Assembly: GCA_020053795.1 (NCBI GenBank) | Contig: JAGVMN010000016.1 | Span: forward strand, 1 to 64,000 | Source: Bacteroidia bacterium | GTDB taxonomy: Bacteria; Bacteroidota; Bacteroidia; NS11-12g; UBA9320 | Length of the DNA: 64,000 nt | Reading direction: 5' to 3' | Notes under the pieces: model-generated | Database searches by the model: none | Told to the model about the DNA's origin: nothing | The model's input: only the letters and a program-made list of their open reading frames with translations | Made by a program: the position numbers and the translations under genes | Shown: positions 43,070 to 53,724 of the stretch, piece after piece | Position numbering within the stretch: the stretch's first letter is position 1 | Layout: every line of letters starts with the position of its first letter

Positions 43070-43390
43070 TTGGCAACAATAAAAAGATTTGAGGAACTGG
43101 AGGTCTGGCAGATGGCTCGTGAGTTGTGCAAGACAATTTATTCTTTTACCCAAAAGGGTTCATTTGTTCAGGATTATAAACTTTGAGACCAAATCAAGGG
43201 GTCAAGTGGTTCGGTTATGGATAATATTGCAGAGGGTTTTGAACGGGACGGCAAGGCAGAATTAAGGCAATTCCTGAGTATTGCAAAAAGGATCTTGCTG
43301 CGAGGTAAGGTCGCAACTGTATAGGGCTTTAGACAGAAATCATATCACACCTTGAGAATTTGATTCAGCATTTACCATGGCAGAAACGAT
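43070..43390 (+). pseudogene. Four-helix-bundle (S23-like) protein, decayed
   Basis: [75 protein letters not shown] at 43184-43186 and a later frameshift ([19 protein letters not shown] in another frame). Confidence 0.82.
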
Positions 43391-43483
43391 AATAAAAAAG
43401 TAAGGTTCACTGATGAGTTATCTTAAAAAGTCAGTTATTACAGGAACGAAGTATAAACCTGAAACTTGAAACCTGAAAATTTT

Positions 43484-44656
43484 TCATTGAGCTTTCAACA
43501 CAATCCTAAACGTTGTTCTCTGAAATGGTGTTGATTCCTTGACCGAAATATGACCTTTGTGGTAATTTTCAATAATTCGTTTGACTAGCGACAAACCTAA
43601 CCCCCACCCTCTTTTTTTGGTGGTGTAACCCGGGTTAAAAATGGTTTCAAACTTTCCGCTTGGAATCCCTTTACCCGTGTCTGTAATATCAATGACAGCA
43701 TTTTTTCCTTTTGAGGAAATAGTGTAAGTCAGAGAACCCTGTCCGCTCATGGCGTCAATCGCATTTTTAGTCAGGTTTTCTATCACCCATGCAAAGAGAG
43801 GATAGTTTAAGGCCACGTAAAGTTCTGCATCTTCAGGGTCTTCCGGCTTTTCAAGATTGAAATTCACTTTGCTTGGTGCTCTCACCTGCAAGTATTTCAC
43901 ACATCTGTCCATAGCCTTAAAAAGATGCTGTGGTTCTAGTACCGGCTCTGAACCGATCTTTGAAAATCGTTCGGTAATAAGTTCCAGTCGCTCCACATCA
44001 TGAGCAATCTCTTCTATTACATAAGGATCAACCTTTCCTTCCGAGGCTTTCAATAGTTCCAGCCAGGCTACCAATGACGATATCGGCGTTCCCAGTTGAT
44101 GGGCGGTCTCTTTACTCATACCAACCCATACCCGGTTTTGCTCGCTTCGCCTGCTATAACTGAAGGCAACATAACTGAAAATAAGAAAAAGTCCGATAAC
44201 AGAAAGCTGAATAAACGGGTAATATCTGAGTTTGCTCAAAATGGTTGAGTTCTCGTAGTAGATAAAAATCTTGTCCCCCTCAATGTATTCAATCTCCATA
44301 GGCTCGTTGCTTTCCTTCATCTCCACAATTTTCTTTTCTAAGAAACCAGGCTGATTAACTAAAGCCGTATCGAGATTCAGGTGGGCCGTTACCTCGCCCT
44401 TCTTATCCGTGAGGATTACCGGTATGGTATTGTTTGACTTAACCACGTCAAGCAGGAAGTTCAGATCTACATTCTCATCCAAATCCGGTGAGGCAATCAA
44501 ACGGGTGGCGTCTGCCCATAGTTTTGCTTTTTGGCGTTCTTCTCTTTCGAGTTCTTCTACCAAATTGTTGGTGTACCAAAGCGAAATGAACCCAATGGCA
44601 AAGGCAAATGCCATGAGTACTATTTTTAATATTCGTTTGATTTGATAGGCGTTCAT
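43484..44656 (-). CDS. Membrane sensor histidine kinase
   Basis: SKETAHQLGTPISSLVAWLELL H-box; NLTKNAIDAM N-box; DTGKGIPSGKFETIFNPGYTTKKRGWGLGLSLVKRIIENYH. Confidence 0.9.
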   Translation of the reverse strand: MNAYQIKRILKIVLMAFAFAIGFISLWYTNNLVEELEREERQKAKLWADATRLIASPDLDENVDLNFLLDVVKSNNTIPVILTDKKGEVTAHLNLDTALVNQPGFLEKKIVEMKESNEPMEIEYIEGDKIFIYYENSTILSKLRYYPFIQLSVIGLFLIFSYVAFSYSRRSEQNRVWVGMSKETAHQLGTPISSLVAWLELLKASEGKVDPYVIEEIAHDVERLELITERFSKIGSEPVLEPQHLFKAMDRCVKYLQVRAPSKVNFNLEKPEDPEDAELYVALNYPLFAWVIENLTKNAIDAMSGQGSLTYTISSKGKNAVIDITDTGKGIPSGKFETIFNPGYTTKKRGWGLGLSLVKRIIENYHKGHISVKESTPFQRTTFRIVLKAQ

Positions 44657-44700
44657 TTAACTCTCATTACCGATCCGGGTGAATACTGTTTACAAATTAA

Positions 44701-44708
44701 TACTTTTG
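44701..44708 (+). promoter_or_regulatory. Bacteroidetes -7-like motif TACTTTTG
   Basis: Exact match to TAnnTTTG, about 20 bp upstream of start at 44729. Confidence 0.55.
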
Positions 44709-44728
44709 CCTTCAATTGAAACCCAAAT

Positions 44729-45487
44729 GTGAAAATCAAAATTGAAATAAATGGCCTTAATTATACGACTGATCTTGATTCAGGCGTAGATATTTCATGT
44801 GCCATATCAAATTCCGGCCGCAGTTTAAACGCTTATTTTATCCCTGATCCCGTTTTTCAAACTTTTCGAATGGGTTCGTTTGTAGGTAATGTTTCTGAAG
44901 GTGGAGCCTGCAATTGCGAGACTCTTACCTTTAATCCGCATGGCAACGGGACACATACGGAAGGGGTCGGGCATATCAGTCCGGGCAAAATTTCGGTGAA
45001 TCAATGTTTAAAAAAATATTTTTTTGCCGCCAGACTCGTTTCCATTACTCCTGAAAAATTGGAAAATGGAGATTCTTTGATTACTGTCAGCCAAATTAAA
45101 TCTTTGCTTGGAAATTCAAAAGGATTTCAAGCCCTGATTATTCGAACCCTTCCGAACTCAGACAATAAGTTGTATGCCAGATACTCGGGCTTCAATCCTT
45201 GTTATCTGGAACCTGAAGCAACCAGAGTTATTGAAGAGTATGGTATTGATCATTTGCTGATAGATTTGCCATCGGTTGATAAAGAAGAAGATGGAGGACT
45301 GTTGGAGGCCCACAAACGATTTTGGACATACCCTGAAAACCCGAGAATGAATGCCACCATCACTGAATTGATTTACGTACCAAACTCGGCAGCCGATGGT
45401 TTCTATCTCCTGAATCTTCAGGTGGCTGCCATTGAGTCGGATGCCAGCCCGAGTCGTCCGGTTATTTTTCCTCTACTTCAGATTTGA
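44729..45487 (+). CDS. Cyclase-family protein (kynurenine formamidase-like)
   Basis: LTFNPHGNGTHTEGVGHIS metal-binding region; HLLIDLPSVDKEEDGG. Confidence 0.8.
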   Translation: MKIKIEINGLNYTTDLDSGVDISCAISNSGRSLNAYFIPDPVFQTFRMGSFVGNVSEGGACNCETLTFNPHGNGTHTEGVGHISPGKISVNQCLKKYFFAARLVSITPEKLENGDSLITVSQIKSLLGNSKGFQALIIRTLPNSDNKLYARYSGFNPCYLEPEATRVIEEYGIDHLLIDLPSVDKEEDGGLLEAHKRFWTYPENPRMNATITELIYVPNSAADGFYLLNLQVAAIESDASPSRPVIFPLLQI

Positions 45488-45497
45488 AAAGAGCCTG

Positions 45498-46529
45498 ATG
45501 CACGCCGAACAGGTTTTGTATTTCTTTAGTTATTGCCTCAGTAGGTTGGTCAATATTGGCAAGAAACCTGAAAAGGTTGTAATCAGGACAATTCTCGTTA
45601 TTAAGTTGGATGAGATTGGTGATATGATCTATGCCATCCCCGTTTTCAAATTATTAAAAGAGCGTTATCCCAATGCCGAATTGACGCTTTATTGCCGAAA
45701 AATGGCGGCAGGATTGCTTTCGAATGATAGCCATATTAATCAAATTGTCTTTGTCCAACCAAATGCAGATTTCGATCTTATTGTTGATCTGAGGGGAAAT
45801 TTCAAAACCCTTTTACACGCCATAACAAATCCCCCAAAATTAAGGCTGGACAGAGGCACCATAAGATTCCGCAACCGGCTTAGAGGTAGTCAGGCTCATG
45901 AACTGGTCACGAATATTGCTGTTTTGGTTCCTTTGAAAATTGGCCCAACAGGTGAGGACATAACCGGATATGAGAAGTACAGACCTAAACTGGCTTTGGG
46001 TTCTGAAAATATTAAAAATGCGGATGAATTTCTCAGCCAAAACGGGTTGAAAAGATTTTGCATTTTGCACACAGGGGCCAGAGACCCTGCCAGGAGATGG
46101 CCTTTCGAACGTTTTGCCGATCTCGCGTCAAGAATTAAAAAGGAATTAAATCTCGATATTATATTTTCAGGGGGGCCGGAGGATGCACATGAAATTGAAC
46201 GATCACGTCATATGATCCCATTTGGAACCTATTCTTTTGCCGGAAAAGGCAACTTGCTCGATTTTGCGGCTTTATGCAACCGTGCTTCATTGTTTGTTGG
46301 CAACGAAAGCGGCCCGCTGCACATTGCCAATACCTTTGATATTCCGCTTGTGGGTCTTTTCGGTCCTGGGGTAAAAGATGTTTTTTATCCATTGGGCAGC
46401 CACTCAAGGGTGATTCATCACTTCAAAGAGAAGAACCATACCCGTCAAACAATTGAAGACTCCACGATTTTGAAAATTTCTGTTGATGATGTGTGGGAGG
46501 TGCTTAGAAAATCAGAAATTAAGGAATGA
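45498..46529 (+). CDS. Glycosyltransferase family 9 (heptosyltransferase-like)
   Basis: VIKLDEIGDMIYAIPVFKLLKERYPNA; HTGARDPARRWPFERFADLA; GNESGPLHIANTFDIPLVGLFGP; start moved from 45432 to clear the upstream gene. Confidence 0.85.
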   Translation: MHAEQVLYFFSYCLSRLVNIGKKPEKVVIRTILVIKLDEIGDMIYAIPVFKLLKERYPNAELTLYCRKMAAGLLSNDSHINQIVFVQPNADFDLIVDLRGNFKTLLHAITNPPKLRLDRGTIRFRNRLRGSQAHELVTNIAVLVPLKIGPTGEDITGYEKYRPKLALGSENIKNADEFLSQNGLKRFCILHTGARDPARRWPFERFADLASRIKKELNLDIIFSGGPEDAHEIERSRHMIPFGTYSFAGKGNLLDFAALCNRASLFVGNESGPLHIANTFDIPLVGLFGPGVKDVFYPLGSHSRVIHHFKEKNHTRQTIEDSTILKISVDDVWEVLRKSEIKE

Positions 46530-46589
46530 AGGACTCAAAAGTTATATGAATGAATTGGAGGTTTCTAACCACTGGAATTTAATCTAAAA

Positions 46590-46920
46590 AAGGTCAATAC
46601 CATCGAAGCTTTCAGAACTTGCTAATGAGATAGATGATACCATTCGCAACCGTTTAACGGGAAAAATATTTTGAATTACAGGGAAAATAAAAGATGTCAA
46701 AAAGCAGCCCGACAATATATGGTACTATCTCAAATTTATAGAAAAGGAAGACAAAACCATAACCTATGAAATAAAGGCAGTCTTTTGGTCAGTCACTTAA
46801 TACAACATAGCGAGCTTCGAGAAGGAAATACCTCAAACTAATACAATTGGAATAGAGATAACCTGTTGTTTGACTGGTGTGATTACACAATCGTTCTGGA
46901 ATAGACCTTTAAGTTTTTAT
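46590..46920 (+). pseudogene. Exodeoxyribonuclease VII large subunit (XseA)-like N-terminal OB-fold remnant
   Basis: KLSELANEIDDTIRNRLTGKIF*ITGKIKDVKKQPDNIWYYLKFIEKEDKTITYEIKAVFWSVT*YNIASFEKEIPQTNTIGIEITC with two in-frame stops. Confidence 0.5.
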
Positions 46921-47071
46921 CATTTGATTTTACTTACGACAAAGAAAAATCAGAACCTGAAAGCAGGCCATTCCCACTGCGAATAGCACTTGAAATGGAG
47001 AATAATGATAAATTGACTTGTTAGCATGAGACTGCAAAAGCACACTATTAACGCCAAAAATTAGCTTGAGA

Positions 47072-48280
47072 TCAAAAATTGATTTGAGCCTGAATTCGCA
47101 ATAAGTTTCCTTTTTGATGATTTTCCTGTTTGGCAAAGTCTTCATATCTCCTGTCAGATATGGTGTACATACATACCAATTCAAACTGCTTTACAGGTTG
47201 CCACTCCAATCCTATTTCAAGCTCATTTACCTTATAGCTTCTTGCATCCTTTTCATGTTTCTTACCACCTTCATAATAATGAAATCTGGTAAATGGAACC
47301 ACAATGTGCTTTTTTATTATAGTCATATAGCTGGCCGTAATGTATCCACCTTTTAGTGATCGCACTTCAATCGAATCAGTGATTTTATTAAATTCAGGGC
47401 CATTGCCGATATTATACTCAGCCTGTATTCCAAATGGTTTTGGAAACAACACAAAAGAAGCTGCAACTCTTTGGTCGGTGTAATTAAGGTCTTTTTTGTA
47501 TTTCACTCCCGAACTTAAGTTCGATTTTGCCAGGACATACTTACCATCATAACCTTGTACACCTGCTTCTATGATTTGATTTCCAACTTCAAATGGACAA
47601 CTGATTCTTGCAATCACATGCGGTTCGTTGTTCAATTCAGGACTGTTGGCGGTTTGGCCATTGTAAACACCTAATCCAACAACACCATAGTCTCCGCTCC
47701 CCTTTAAACCCGAACTCACCAAATCAGAAAATAGTTTTCTCTTGGCCTTTGGTGCCCAGTAAAAGAAAACCCCTAAATCACGCTCATTTGAAACCGCACT
47801 ATTTAAGGCATCGTTTCTGTCAAGTGGCAATCTGTTTTGGCTTGACTGCAGATTTTCAAAACCAAAAGGCACCTTGCTTTGCCCGATTCTGAATCTGAAT
47901 TCGTTATCGGCATCTAATCCCACATCAAAAAAAGCATCACGCAACTGTGCAAAATGCAATTTGTCAGAACTTGGACTGCTTGCAAAATCAGGTTGAATAT
48001 AAAAATAAACCTGCTTGCTGATCTGGCCAAAGAAGATGATTCGCATACGACGGATAAAAAAGCCACCATCTTTACCCCATGATTTATCGGCCTGCTCGTT
48101 GCCCAGGTTTTCATTGGTTTCAAATAGCCGGTTGTAACGGACCTGAGTGTAACCCCTGATGGTAATGTTGTCGTACCACTTTTTAGGTAAGGCATCAGGA
48201 GCTTTTTTTATCATACCCGAGTCAATTTGGGAATAACCATAAAGAGGGAAAAGAAAGAATAACATAGTTAATAGTTTCAT
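47072..48280 (-). CDS. Phosphate-selective porin O/P-like outer membrane protein
   Basis: Signal peptide; RRMRIIFFGQISKQVYFYIQPDF; RIGQSKVPFGFENLQSS; divergent from pst genes. Confidence 0.82.
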   Translation of the reverse strand: MKLLTMLFFLFPLYGYSQIDSGMIKKAPDALPKKWYDNITIRGYTQVRYNRLFETNENLGNEQADKSWGKDGGFFIRRMRIIFFGQISKQVYFYIQPDFASSPSSDKLHFAQLRDAFFDVGLDADNEFRFRIGQSKVPFGFENLQSSQNRLPLDRNDALNSAVSNERDLGVFFYWAPKAKRKLFSDLVSSGLKGSGDYGVVGLGVYNGQTANSPELNNEPHVIARISCPFEVGNQIIEAGVQGYDGKYVLAKSNLSSGVKYKKDLNYTDQRVAASFVLFPKPFGIQAEYNIGNGPEFNKITDSIEVRSLKGGYITASYMTIIKKHIVVPFTRFHYYEGGKKHEKDARSYKVNELEIGLEWQPVKQFELVCMYTISDRRYEDFAKQENHQKGNLLRIQAQINF

Positions 48281-48526
48281 AACATATTGGAATTAATTTG
48301 ATGTAATTAAGCAATCATTCAAGCCACATTCATTTGAGATAAAAGAGAAGTTTATGGTTAAAGCGGCAAAATTGAGAAATGATTTTGAGCAATTATTGTC
48401 AACATGTGAACAGTACCTCTTTCCGTTTGCACCTGGCTATAAACTTTTTACTTCAGAAACAATGGTGAGACTAAGGGAAGCCAAATGACATACAAGAGTC
48501 ATGTCAAAACAGGCAGGTAAAAATCA

Positions 48527-48571
48527 TAACAATTCGTTAACCTAAACTTCAAAATTTAACAATTCGTTAAC
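48527..48571 (+). promoter_or_regulatory. Candidate Pho-box array: two copies of TAACAATTCGTTAAC
   Basis: Identical 15-mers at 48527-48541 and 48557-48571; in each, TAAC recurs at an 11-bp period; located between porin and pstS. Confidence 0.55.
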
Positions 48572-48747
48572 TTTAGGGCAGCAATTCTGATCCAACTTTG
48601 CCGCTGAATTTAATGCACCTGAAGGATCAGGTTTTGTGATGGTAAGTTTGGTTAATTCTATTACTTCAACAATAAGAATCCGGGTTCTATCCATTATCGA
48701 AACGATGCCTGTCTTTTTTTATCATCTCGTAAAAAAAAATCGCCAAT

Positions 48748-49731
48748 ATGAAATCATCTACCTTAATTTTAACGTTCATTACATCAATCTTTTTCGTCTC
48801 ATGCAGAAACGAATCAAAAAATTCAAGCGGTGAAAGCACAGAACAGAAACTTTCAGGTTCTATTAATATTGACGGTTCCAGTACGGTTTACCCCATAACT
48901 GAAGCTATTGCCGAAGAATTCCGGAAAATTCAGCCTGATGTCAACGTAAAGGTTGGATTATCTGGCACAGGCGGCGGATTTAAAAAGTTCGGCAGAGGGG
49001 AAATAGACATAAATGATGCATCCCGCCCTATTAAAAGTTCTGAGGATAGTTTGGCAAATGCAAACGGGGTTAAACATGTAGAATTGATAATTGCCTATGA
49101 TGGAATGGCAGTGGTGGTTCATCCTCAAAATACATGGTGCAAAAACATTAGTGTTTCTGAACTTAAAACTTTATGGGCCCCGGAGGCACAGGGGAAAATA
49201 AAAACATGGAGTCAAATCCGCAAAGGATGGCCCAACGAAGAAATACACCTTTTCGGTGCCGGTGTAGAAAGCGGCACATACGACTATTTTACCGAAGCTA
49301 TTGTTGGTAAAAGTCACTCGAGCAGGGGCGATTACACAGCCAGTGAAGATGACAATGTTATCGTTCAGGGAATTGCCTCAGATAAAAATGCACTTGGCTT
49401 TCTTGGTTTGGCTTATTACGAAGGAAACCTTGATAAACTTAAGCTGGTGGGCATTGATGACGGAAAAGATGACAATGGCAAAGGCCCTATTTTGCCGACG
49501 GTCGAAACCGTAAAGAACAAAACATACGCTCCTTTGGGAAGGCCATTGTTTATCTATGTTAACAGTGCTGCAGGAGCAAGAAAAGAAGTTCAGGAATATG
49601 TCAGATTCTATCTCGAAAACACCAATACACTTTCTAAAGAAGTAGGTTATATACCATTGACGGATGATGAACTGGCAACAGCCAAATTTAAATGGGAGGC
49701 TTTTGTTAATTCCATCGGAACTCATAATTAA
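48748..49731 (+). CDS. pstS: Phosphate ABC transporter substrate-binding protein
   Basis: INIDGSSTVYPITEAIAEEF; LSGTGGGFKKFGRGEIDINDASRPIK. Confidence 0.93.
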   Translation: MKSSTLILTFITSIFFVSCRNESKNSSGESTEQKLSGSINIDGSSTVYPITEAIAEEFRKIQPDVNVKVGLSGTGGGFKKFGRGEIDINDASRPIKSSEDSLANANGVKHVELIIAYDGMAVVVHPQNTWCKNISVSELKTLWAPEAQGKIKTWSQIRKGWPNEEIHLFGAGVESGTYDYFTEAIVGKSHSSRGDYTASEDDNVIVQGIASDKNALGFLGLAYYEGNLDKLKLVGIDDGKDDNGKGPILPTVETVKNKTYAPLGRPLFIYVNSAAGARKEVQEYVRFYLENTNTLSKEVGYIPLTDDELATAKFKWEAFVNSIGTHN

Positions 49732-49758
49732 TTCCCTGAATTTGACTGAATCCGGGAA

Positions 49759-50634
49759 ATGAGATTAAAGGAGAAATCAATTGAATTAATACTCTTGTTG
49801 TGTGCGTTGATTAGCGTGTTCACTACCGTAGGTATTTTATGGGTGTTGATTTCCGAATCTTCTACATTTTTTCGTCAGGTACCTCTGTTGGATTTCTTAA
49901 CGGACAAAGAATGGACGCCTCTCTTTGCGGATAAACATTTCGGAATACTTTCTCTTATCTCAGGAACCATACTCACCTCTTTTATTGCCATTGCACTGGC
50001 ATTGCCTCTGGGACTTTCAATAGCCATTTATCTGAATGAGTATGCTCCACGTAGTTTTAGAAAAACGATTAAACCGGCTTTAGAGATATTGGCGGCCATT
50101 CCAACAGTTGTTTACGGATACTTTGCGTTAATGGTTGTAACTCCCTTCTTGCAAAAACTTATTCCAGGCCTGGCAGGTTTCAATGCACTTTCGCCCGGAT
50201 TGGTCATGGGCGTAATGATAATCCCACTGATTTCATCACTTAGTGAAGACGCACTATATGCTGTTCCAAAATCGCTGAGAGAAGCATCTTATGGCATGGG
50301 TGCAACGCGTTTTCAGACATCTTTTAAAGTACTGGTTCCGGCGGCCTCATCAGGTATCATTGTTTCGGTCATTCTTGCAATTTCCAGGGTCGTAGGCGAA
50401 ACTATGATCGTAGCCATTGCCGCAGGGCAACAACCGCGGTTTACTTTCAATCCCATGGTTCCGATTGAAACGATAACAACTTACATTGTACAAGTGAGTC
50501 TGGGCGATGTGGTGCAAGGTTCCCTTGAGTATCAAACCATTTTTGCTGCCGGGATTGCACTTTTTGTTTTTACCTTTTTGCTGAACAATGTGAGTTATAT
50601 TATCAAAAGAAGATTTCGGATAAAATATGAGTAA
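49759..50634 (+). CDS. pstC: Phosphate ABC transporter permease
   Basis: Six TM helices; EILAAIPTVVYGYFAL; EASYGMGATRFQTSFKVLVPAASSGI. Confidence 0.92.
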   Translation: MRLKEKSIELILLLCALISVFTTVGILWVLISESSTFFRQVPLLDFLTDKEWTPLFADKHFGILSLISGTILTSFIAIALALPLGLSIAIYLNEYAPRSFRKTIKPALEILAAIPTVVYGYFALMVVTPFLQKLIPGLAGFNALSPGLVMGVMIIPLISSLSEDALYAVPKSLREASYGMGATRFQTSFKVLVPAASSGIIVSVILAISRVVGETMIVAIAAGQQPRFTFNPMVPIETITTYIVQVSLGDVVQGSLEYQTIFAAGIALFVFTFLLNNVSYIIKRRFRIKYE

Positions 50635-51487
50635 GGGTATGGACAAAAACAGGTTCATAGATACCGCCTTCAAATACTTTGGCATCTTCTGCACAGTTTT
50701 CGGGTTGGTTATGCTATCCATTTTTCTTACTACCATACTTTTACAGGGATTGCCCCGGTTGAACTGGCAGTTTTTTACCTCTTTCCCATCGCGAAAACCT
50801 GAAGACGCCGGAATTCTGGTTTGCATTTTGGGTTCGCTTTGGATCGTTGGGCTCACTGCCCTAATTTCAATACCGCTTGGCGTTGCCTCCGGAATTTATC
50901 TTCAGGAATATGGAAGGGAAAACAGACTGGCCGCTTTCATAGAAATCAATATAACCAATCTTGCCGGGGTGCCGTCCATTATTTACGGGCTTTTAGCTTT
51001 GGAGATTTTTGTAAGAATACTAGGACTGGGAAAAAGCCTGTTGGCCGGAAGCTTAACGCTTTCACTCCTGTTGCTGCCCATCATTATTGTCGGTACCCGC
51101 GAAGCAATCAAAGCCGTTCCTAAGACTATCAAAGAAGCATCTTATGCTATGGGGGCCACAAAATGGCAAACGATCTGGCACCAGATACTTCCTGCCTCGT
51201 CAGGGGGAATTATAACAGCAGTAATTCTGGCGTTATCCAGAGCAATAGGAGAATCTGCCCCACTGATCGTAATAGGTGCCATGCTGTACCTCACGAAATT
51301 ACCGGCAGGAATCATGGATGATTTCTCTGTACTCCCCATTCAGATTTTTAACTGGCTTTCCCGCCCTCAAAAAGGATTCATTATAAATGCAACTGCTGCA
51401 ATAGTCGTACTTTTGTGCATCACCTTTGTCATGAATGGAATTGCCATATACCTGAGAAACAGATGGCAGAAAAAAGTGAAATGGTAA
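50627..51487 (+). CDS. pstA: Phosphate ABC transporter permease
   Basis: [44 protein letters not shown]. Confidence 0.92.
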   Translation: MSKGMDKNRFIDTAFKYFGIFCTVFGLVMLSIFLTTILLQGLPRLNWQFFTSFPSRKPEDAGILVCILGSLWIVGLTALISIPLGVASGIYLQEYGRENRLAAFIEINITNLAGVPSIIYGLLALEIFVRILGLGKSLLAGSLTLSLLLLPIIIVGTREAIKAVPKTIKEASYAMGATKWQTIWHQILPASSGGIITAVILALSRAIGESAPLIVIGAMLYLTKLPAGIMDDFSVLPIQIFNWLSRPQKGFIINATAAIVVLLCITFVMNGIAIYLRNRWQKKVKW

Positions 51488-52245
51488 GACCAGTGTCTAA
51501 ATTTAAATCCGAAAATGTCAACGTCTTTTATGGTGACAATCACGTTATCAAAAATGTGAATTTATCCATTGAACCCAATACAGTTACGGCTTTTATCGGG
51601 CCTTCGGGTTGCGGAAAATCTACCTTTCTTCGTCTGATCAACCGCATGAATGATTACATCGAAGAATTCCGCAAAACGGGAAAAGTGATGATAGACGGTG
51701 AAGACATATATGACAAAAAGGTTCGCGTTGAACATTTGAGAAAAAAAGTGGGAATGGTATTCCAGAAACCAAATCCATTTCCAAAAACTATATATGAAAA
51801 TGTAATCTATGGATTAAGAATACAAGGAATTAAAAACAAGTCACTTTTAGATGAAACGGTAGAAAGATCGTTAAAGCAGGCGGCATTGTGGGAAGAAGTA
51901 AGAGATGATCTGAACAAATCAGCTCTGCAACTTTCCGGCGGACAACAACAACGTCTCTGCATTGCCAGAGCAATGGCCGTTGAGCCATCCATAATCTTGA
52001 TGGACGAACCCGCTTCTGCACTTGATCCCATTTCAACAGCCAAAATTGAAGAACTGATCTATGAATTAAAAAAACAATACACCATCATCATCGTTACCCA
52101 CAACATGCAACAGGCGGGGAGAGTTAGCGACAAGACGGCATTTTTTTATATAGGCGAGTTGGTCGAATTTGGAGATACCAAAGAAATTTTCACCAACCCA
52201 AAAGTACTTTTGACACAAAATTATGTTACAGGTAGATTTGGATAA
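51463..52245 (+). CDS. pstB: Phosphate ABC transporter ATP-binding protein
   Basis: [55 protein letters not shown]; start moved from 51415. Confidence 0.95.
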   Translation: MAEKSEMVRPVSKFKSENVNVFYGDNHVIKNVNLSIEPNTVTAFIGPSGCGKSTFLRLINRMNDYIEEFRKTGKVMIDGEDIYDKKVRVEHLRKKVGMVFQKPNPFPKTIYENVIYGLRIQGIKNKSLLDETVERSLKQAALWEEVRDDLNKSALQLSGGQQQRLCIARAMAVEPSIILMDEPASALDPISTAKIEELIYELKKQYTIIIVTHNMQQAGRVSDKTAFFYIGELVEFGDTKEIFTNPKVLLTQNYVTGRFG

Positions 52246-52257
52246 AAAATTAATGAA

Positions 52258-52926
52258 ATGACCCATTTAGATGAAGAATTAGTTGAGCTGAAATCAGAGA
52301 TTACCGTCATGTGGAACTTGGTCATCACTCAGGTAGAAAAAACACATGAAGCATTGATGGCCTATGATAAAAATTTGGCCCGCGAGGTTATTGCCAGTGA
52401 AAAACGGGTCAATGGATTTGAGTTGGTTATAGACCGCCATTGCGAAAATATTTTTGCTCTTTTTAACCCTGTGGCTATTGATCTTAGATTTGTTCTTTCC
52501 ATTTTAAAAACAAACAGTAACCTTGAGCGTGCCGGCGACATGGCTGAAGGAATTGCAAATTTTATTCTGAAGGCAGACAAAGCCTTTGATCAAACGCTTT
52601 TAGAGAAAACAGAAATTCTAACCATGATTAAAGCGGCAACTGATATACTTCAAACTACGCTGACGGCCTTTATAAACGAAGACACAAAGCTTGCAAGAAC
52701 TGTATTTGAGCGTGATGAATTTCTGGACCATCTGAACCGCAAAGCCAATCCAATTGTTGCCGAGTATCTAAGAAGCAATCCACAAAACATGGAGCAGGGT
52801 CTTTATATATACTCGGCCATTATCAAACTGGAGCGAATAGGTGATCAATGTAAAAATATAGCAGAAGAAATAATCTTTTTTGTCGAGGCAAAGGTTTTAA
52901 AACATGCACATAAAAAGCCAAAATGA
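52258..52926 (+). CDS. phoU: Phosphate signaling complex protein
   Basis: Two PhoU repeats; NLERAGDMAEGIA; KLERIGDQCKNIAEEIIF. Confidence 0.92.
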   Translation: MTHLDEELVELKSEITVMWNLVITQVEKTHEALMAYDKNLAREVIASEKRVNGFELVIDRHCENIFALFNPVAIDLRFVLSILKTNSNLERAGDMAEGIANFILKADKAFDQTLLEKTEILTMIKAATDILQTTLTAFINEDTKLARTVFERDEFLDHLNRKANPIVAEYLRSNPQNMEQGLYIYSAIIKLERIGDQCKNIAEEIIFFVEAKVLKHAHKKPK

Positions 52927-53053
52927 TTTTTTGTGAATATGCGTTTTTGTTTGGAAGCTTTTTTTTTATCCATTCATTGAATTTATTTGTCAAACATTGG
53001 TTAAATATGCTCAGAACTTTACACCTTTGCCCCATGATTTCAGTAGCTAATTT

Positions 53054-53701
53054 ATGAAAAACATATTGAGTTATTTAATCCCCAAGGAACGAAAGTTCTT
53101 CCCCATGTTTGAAGAAGCGACTCAAAATCTTGTGGACATTTCGAGGTTATTACTGGAAATGCTCCGATCACCGGATCTTGATGACAGAAAAAAACTGCGG
53201 GATGAAATAGAACATCTGGAACATGTCGGGGATGGGCTTACCCACGATATTCTGGAACAATTAAGCTTAAGTTTTATCACCCCATTTGATAGAGAAGATA
53301 TTCACCAGTTGGCTGTTGTACTAGATGACATAGCTGACTATATTAATGGAGTTTCCAGCAGGGCCATCATTTATAAAGTAGCCTTTGAAGATCTGACACC
53401 CGAGATGATCAAGTTGGCCGAATTGATAGTGCGTTGCGTAGAGGAATTGCATATTGCCGTAGCCCAGTTACATGATTTGAAACATGTCGAAAAGATTAAC
53501 GATGCCTATGTCAAAATTAACAGTATTGAAAATCATGCAGATGATATTTTTGATTTGGCCATCGGCAAATTATTTGAGGAGGAAAAAGACCCCATCAAAC
53601 TTATAAAGATGAAGGAAATTTATCAGGCTCTCGAAACAGCCACTGATAAAGCAGAGGATGCCGCCGATATTCTGAAATCTATTCTTGTAAAAAACGCCTG
53701 A
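53054..53701 (+). CDS. DUF47 (PhoU-like, Pit accessory) protein
   Basis: FEEATQNLVDISRLL; TPFDREDIHQLAVVLDDIADYI; directly upstream of pit. Confidence 0.9.
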   Translation: MKNILSYLIPKERKFFPMFEEATQNLVDISRLLLEMLRSPDLDDRKKLRDEIEHLEHVGDGLTHDILEQLSLSFITPFDREDIHQLAVVLDDIADYINGVSSRAIIYKVAFEDLTPEMIKLAELIVRCVEELHIAVAQLHDLKHVEKINDAYVKINSIENHADDIFDLAIGKLFEEEKDPIKLIKMKEIYQALETATDKAEDAADILKSILVKNA

Positions 53702-53724
53702 TCGAAATAAAAAATCAATAACGT

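Noticed and set aside
43484-44656. Histidine kinase as PhoR partner for the pst locus
   Set aside because: Located >3 kb away with unrelated genes between and no adjacent response regulator; linkage is not evidence enough.
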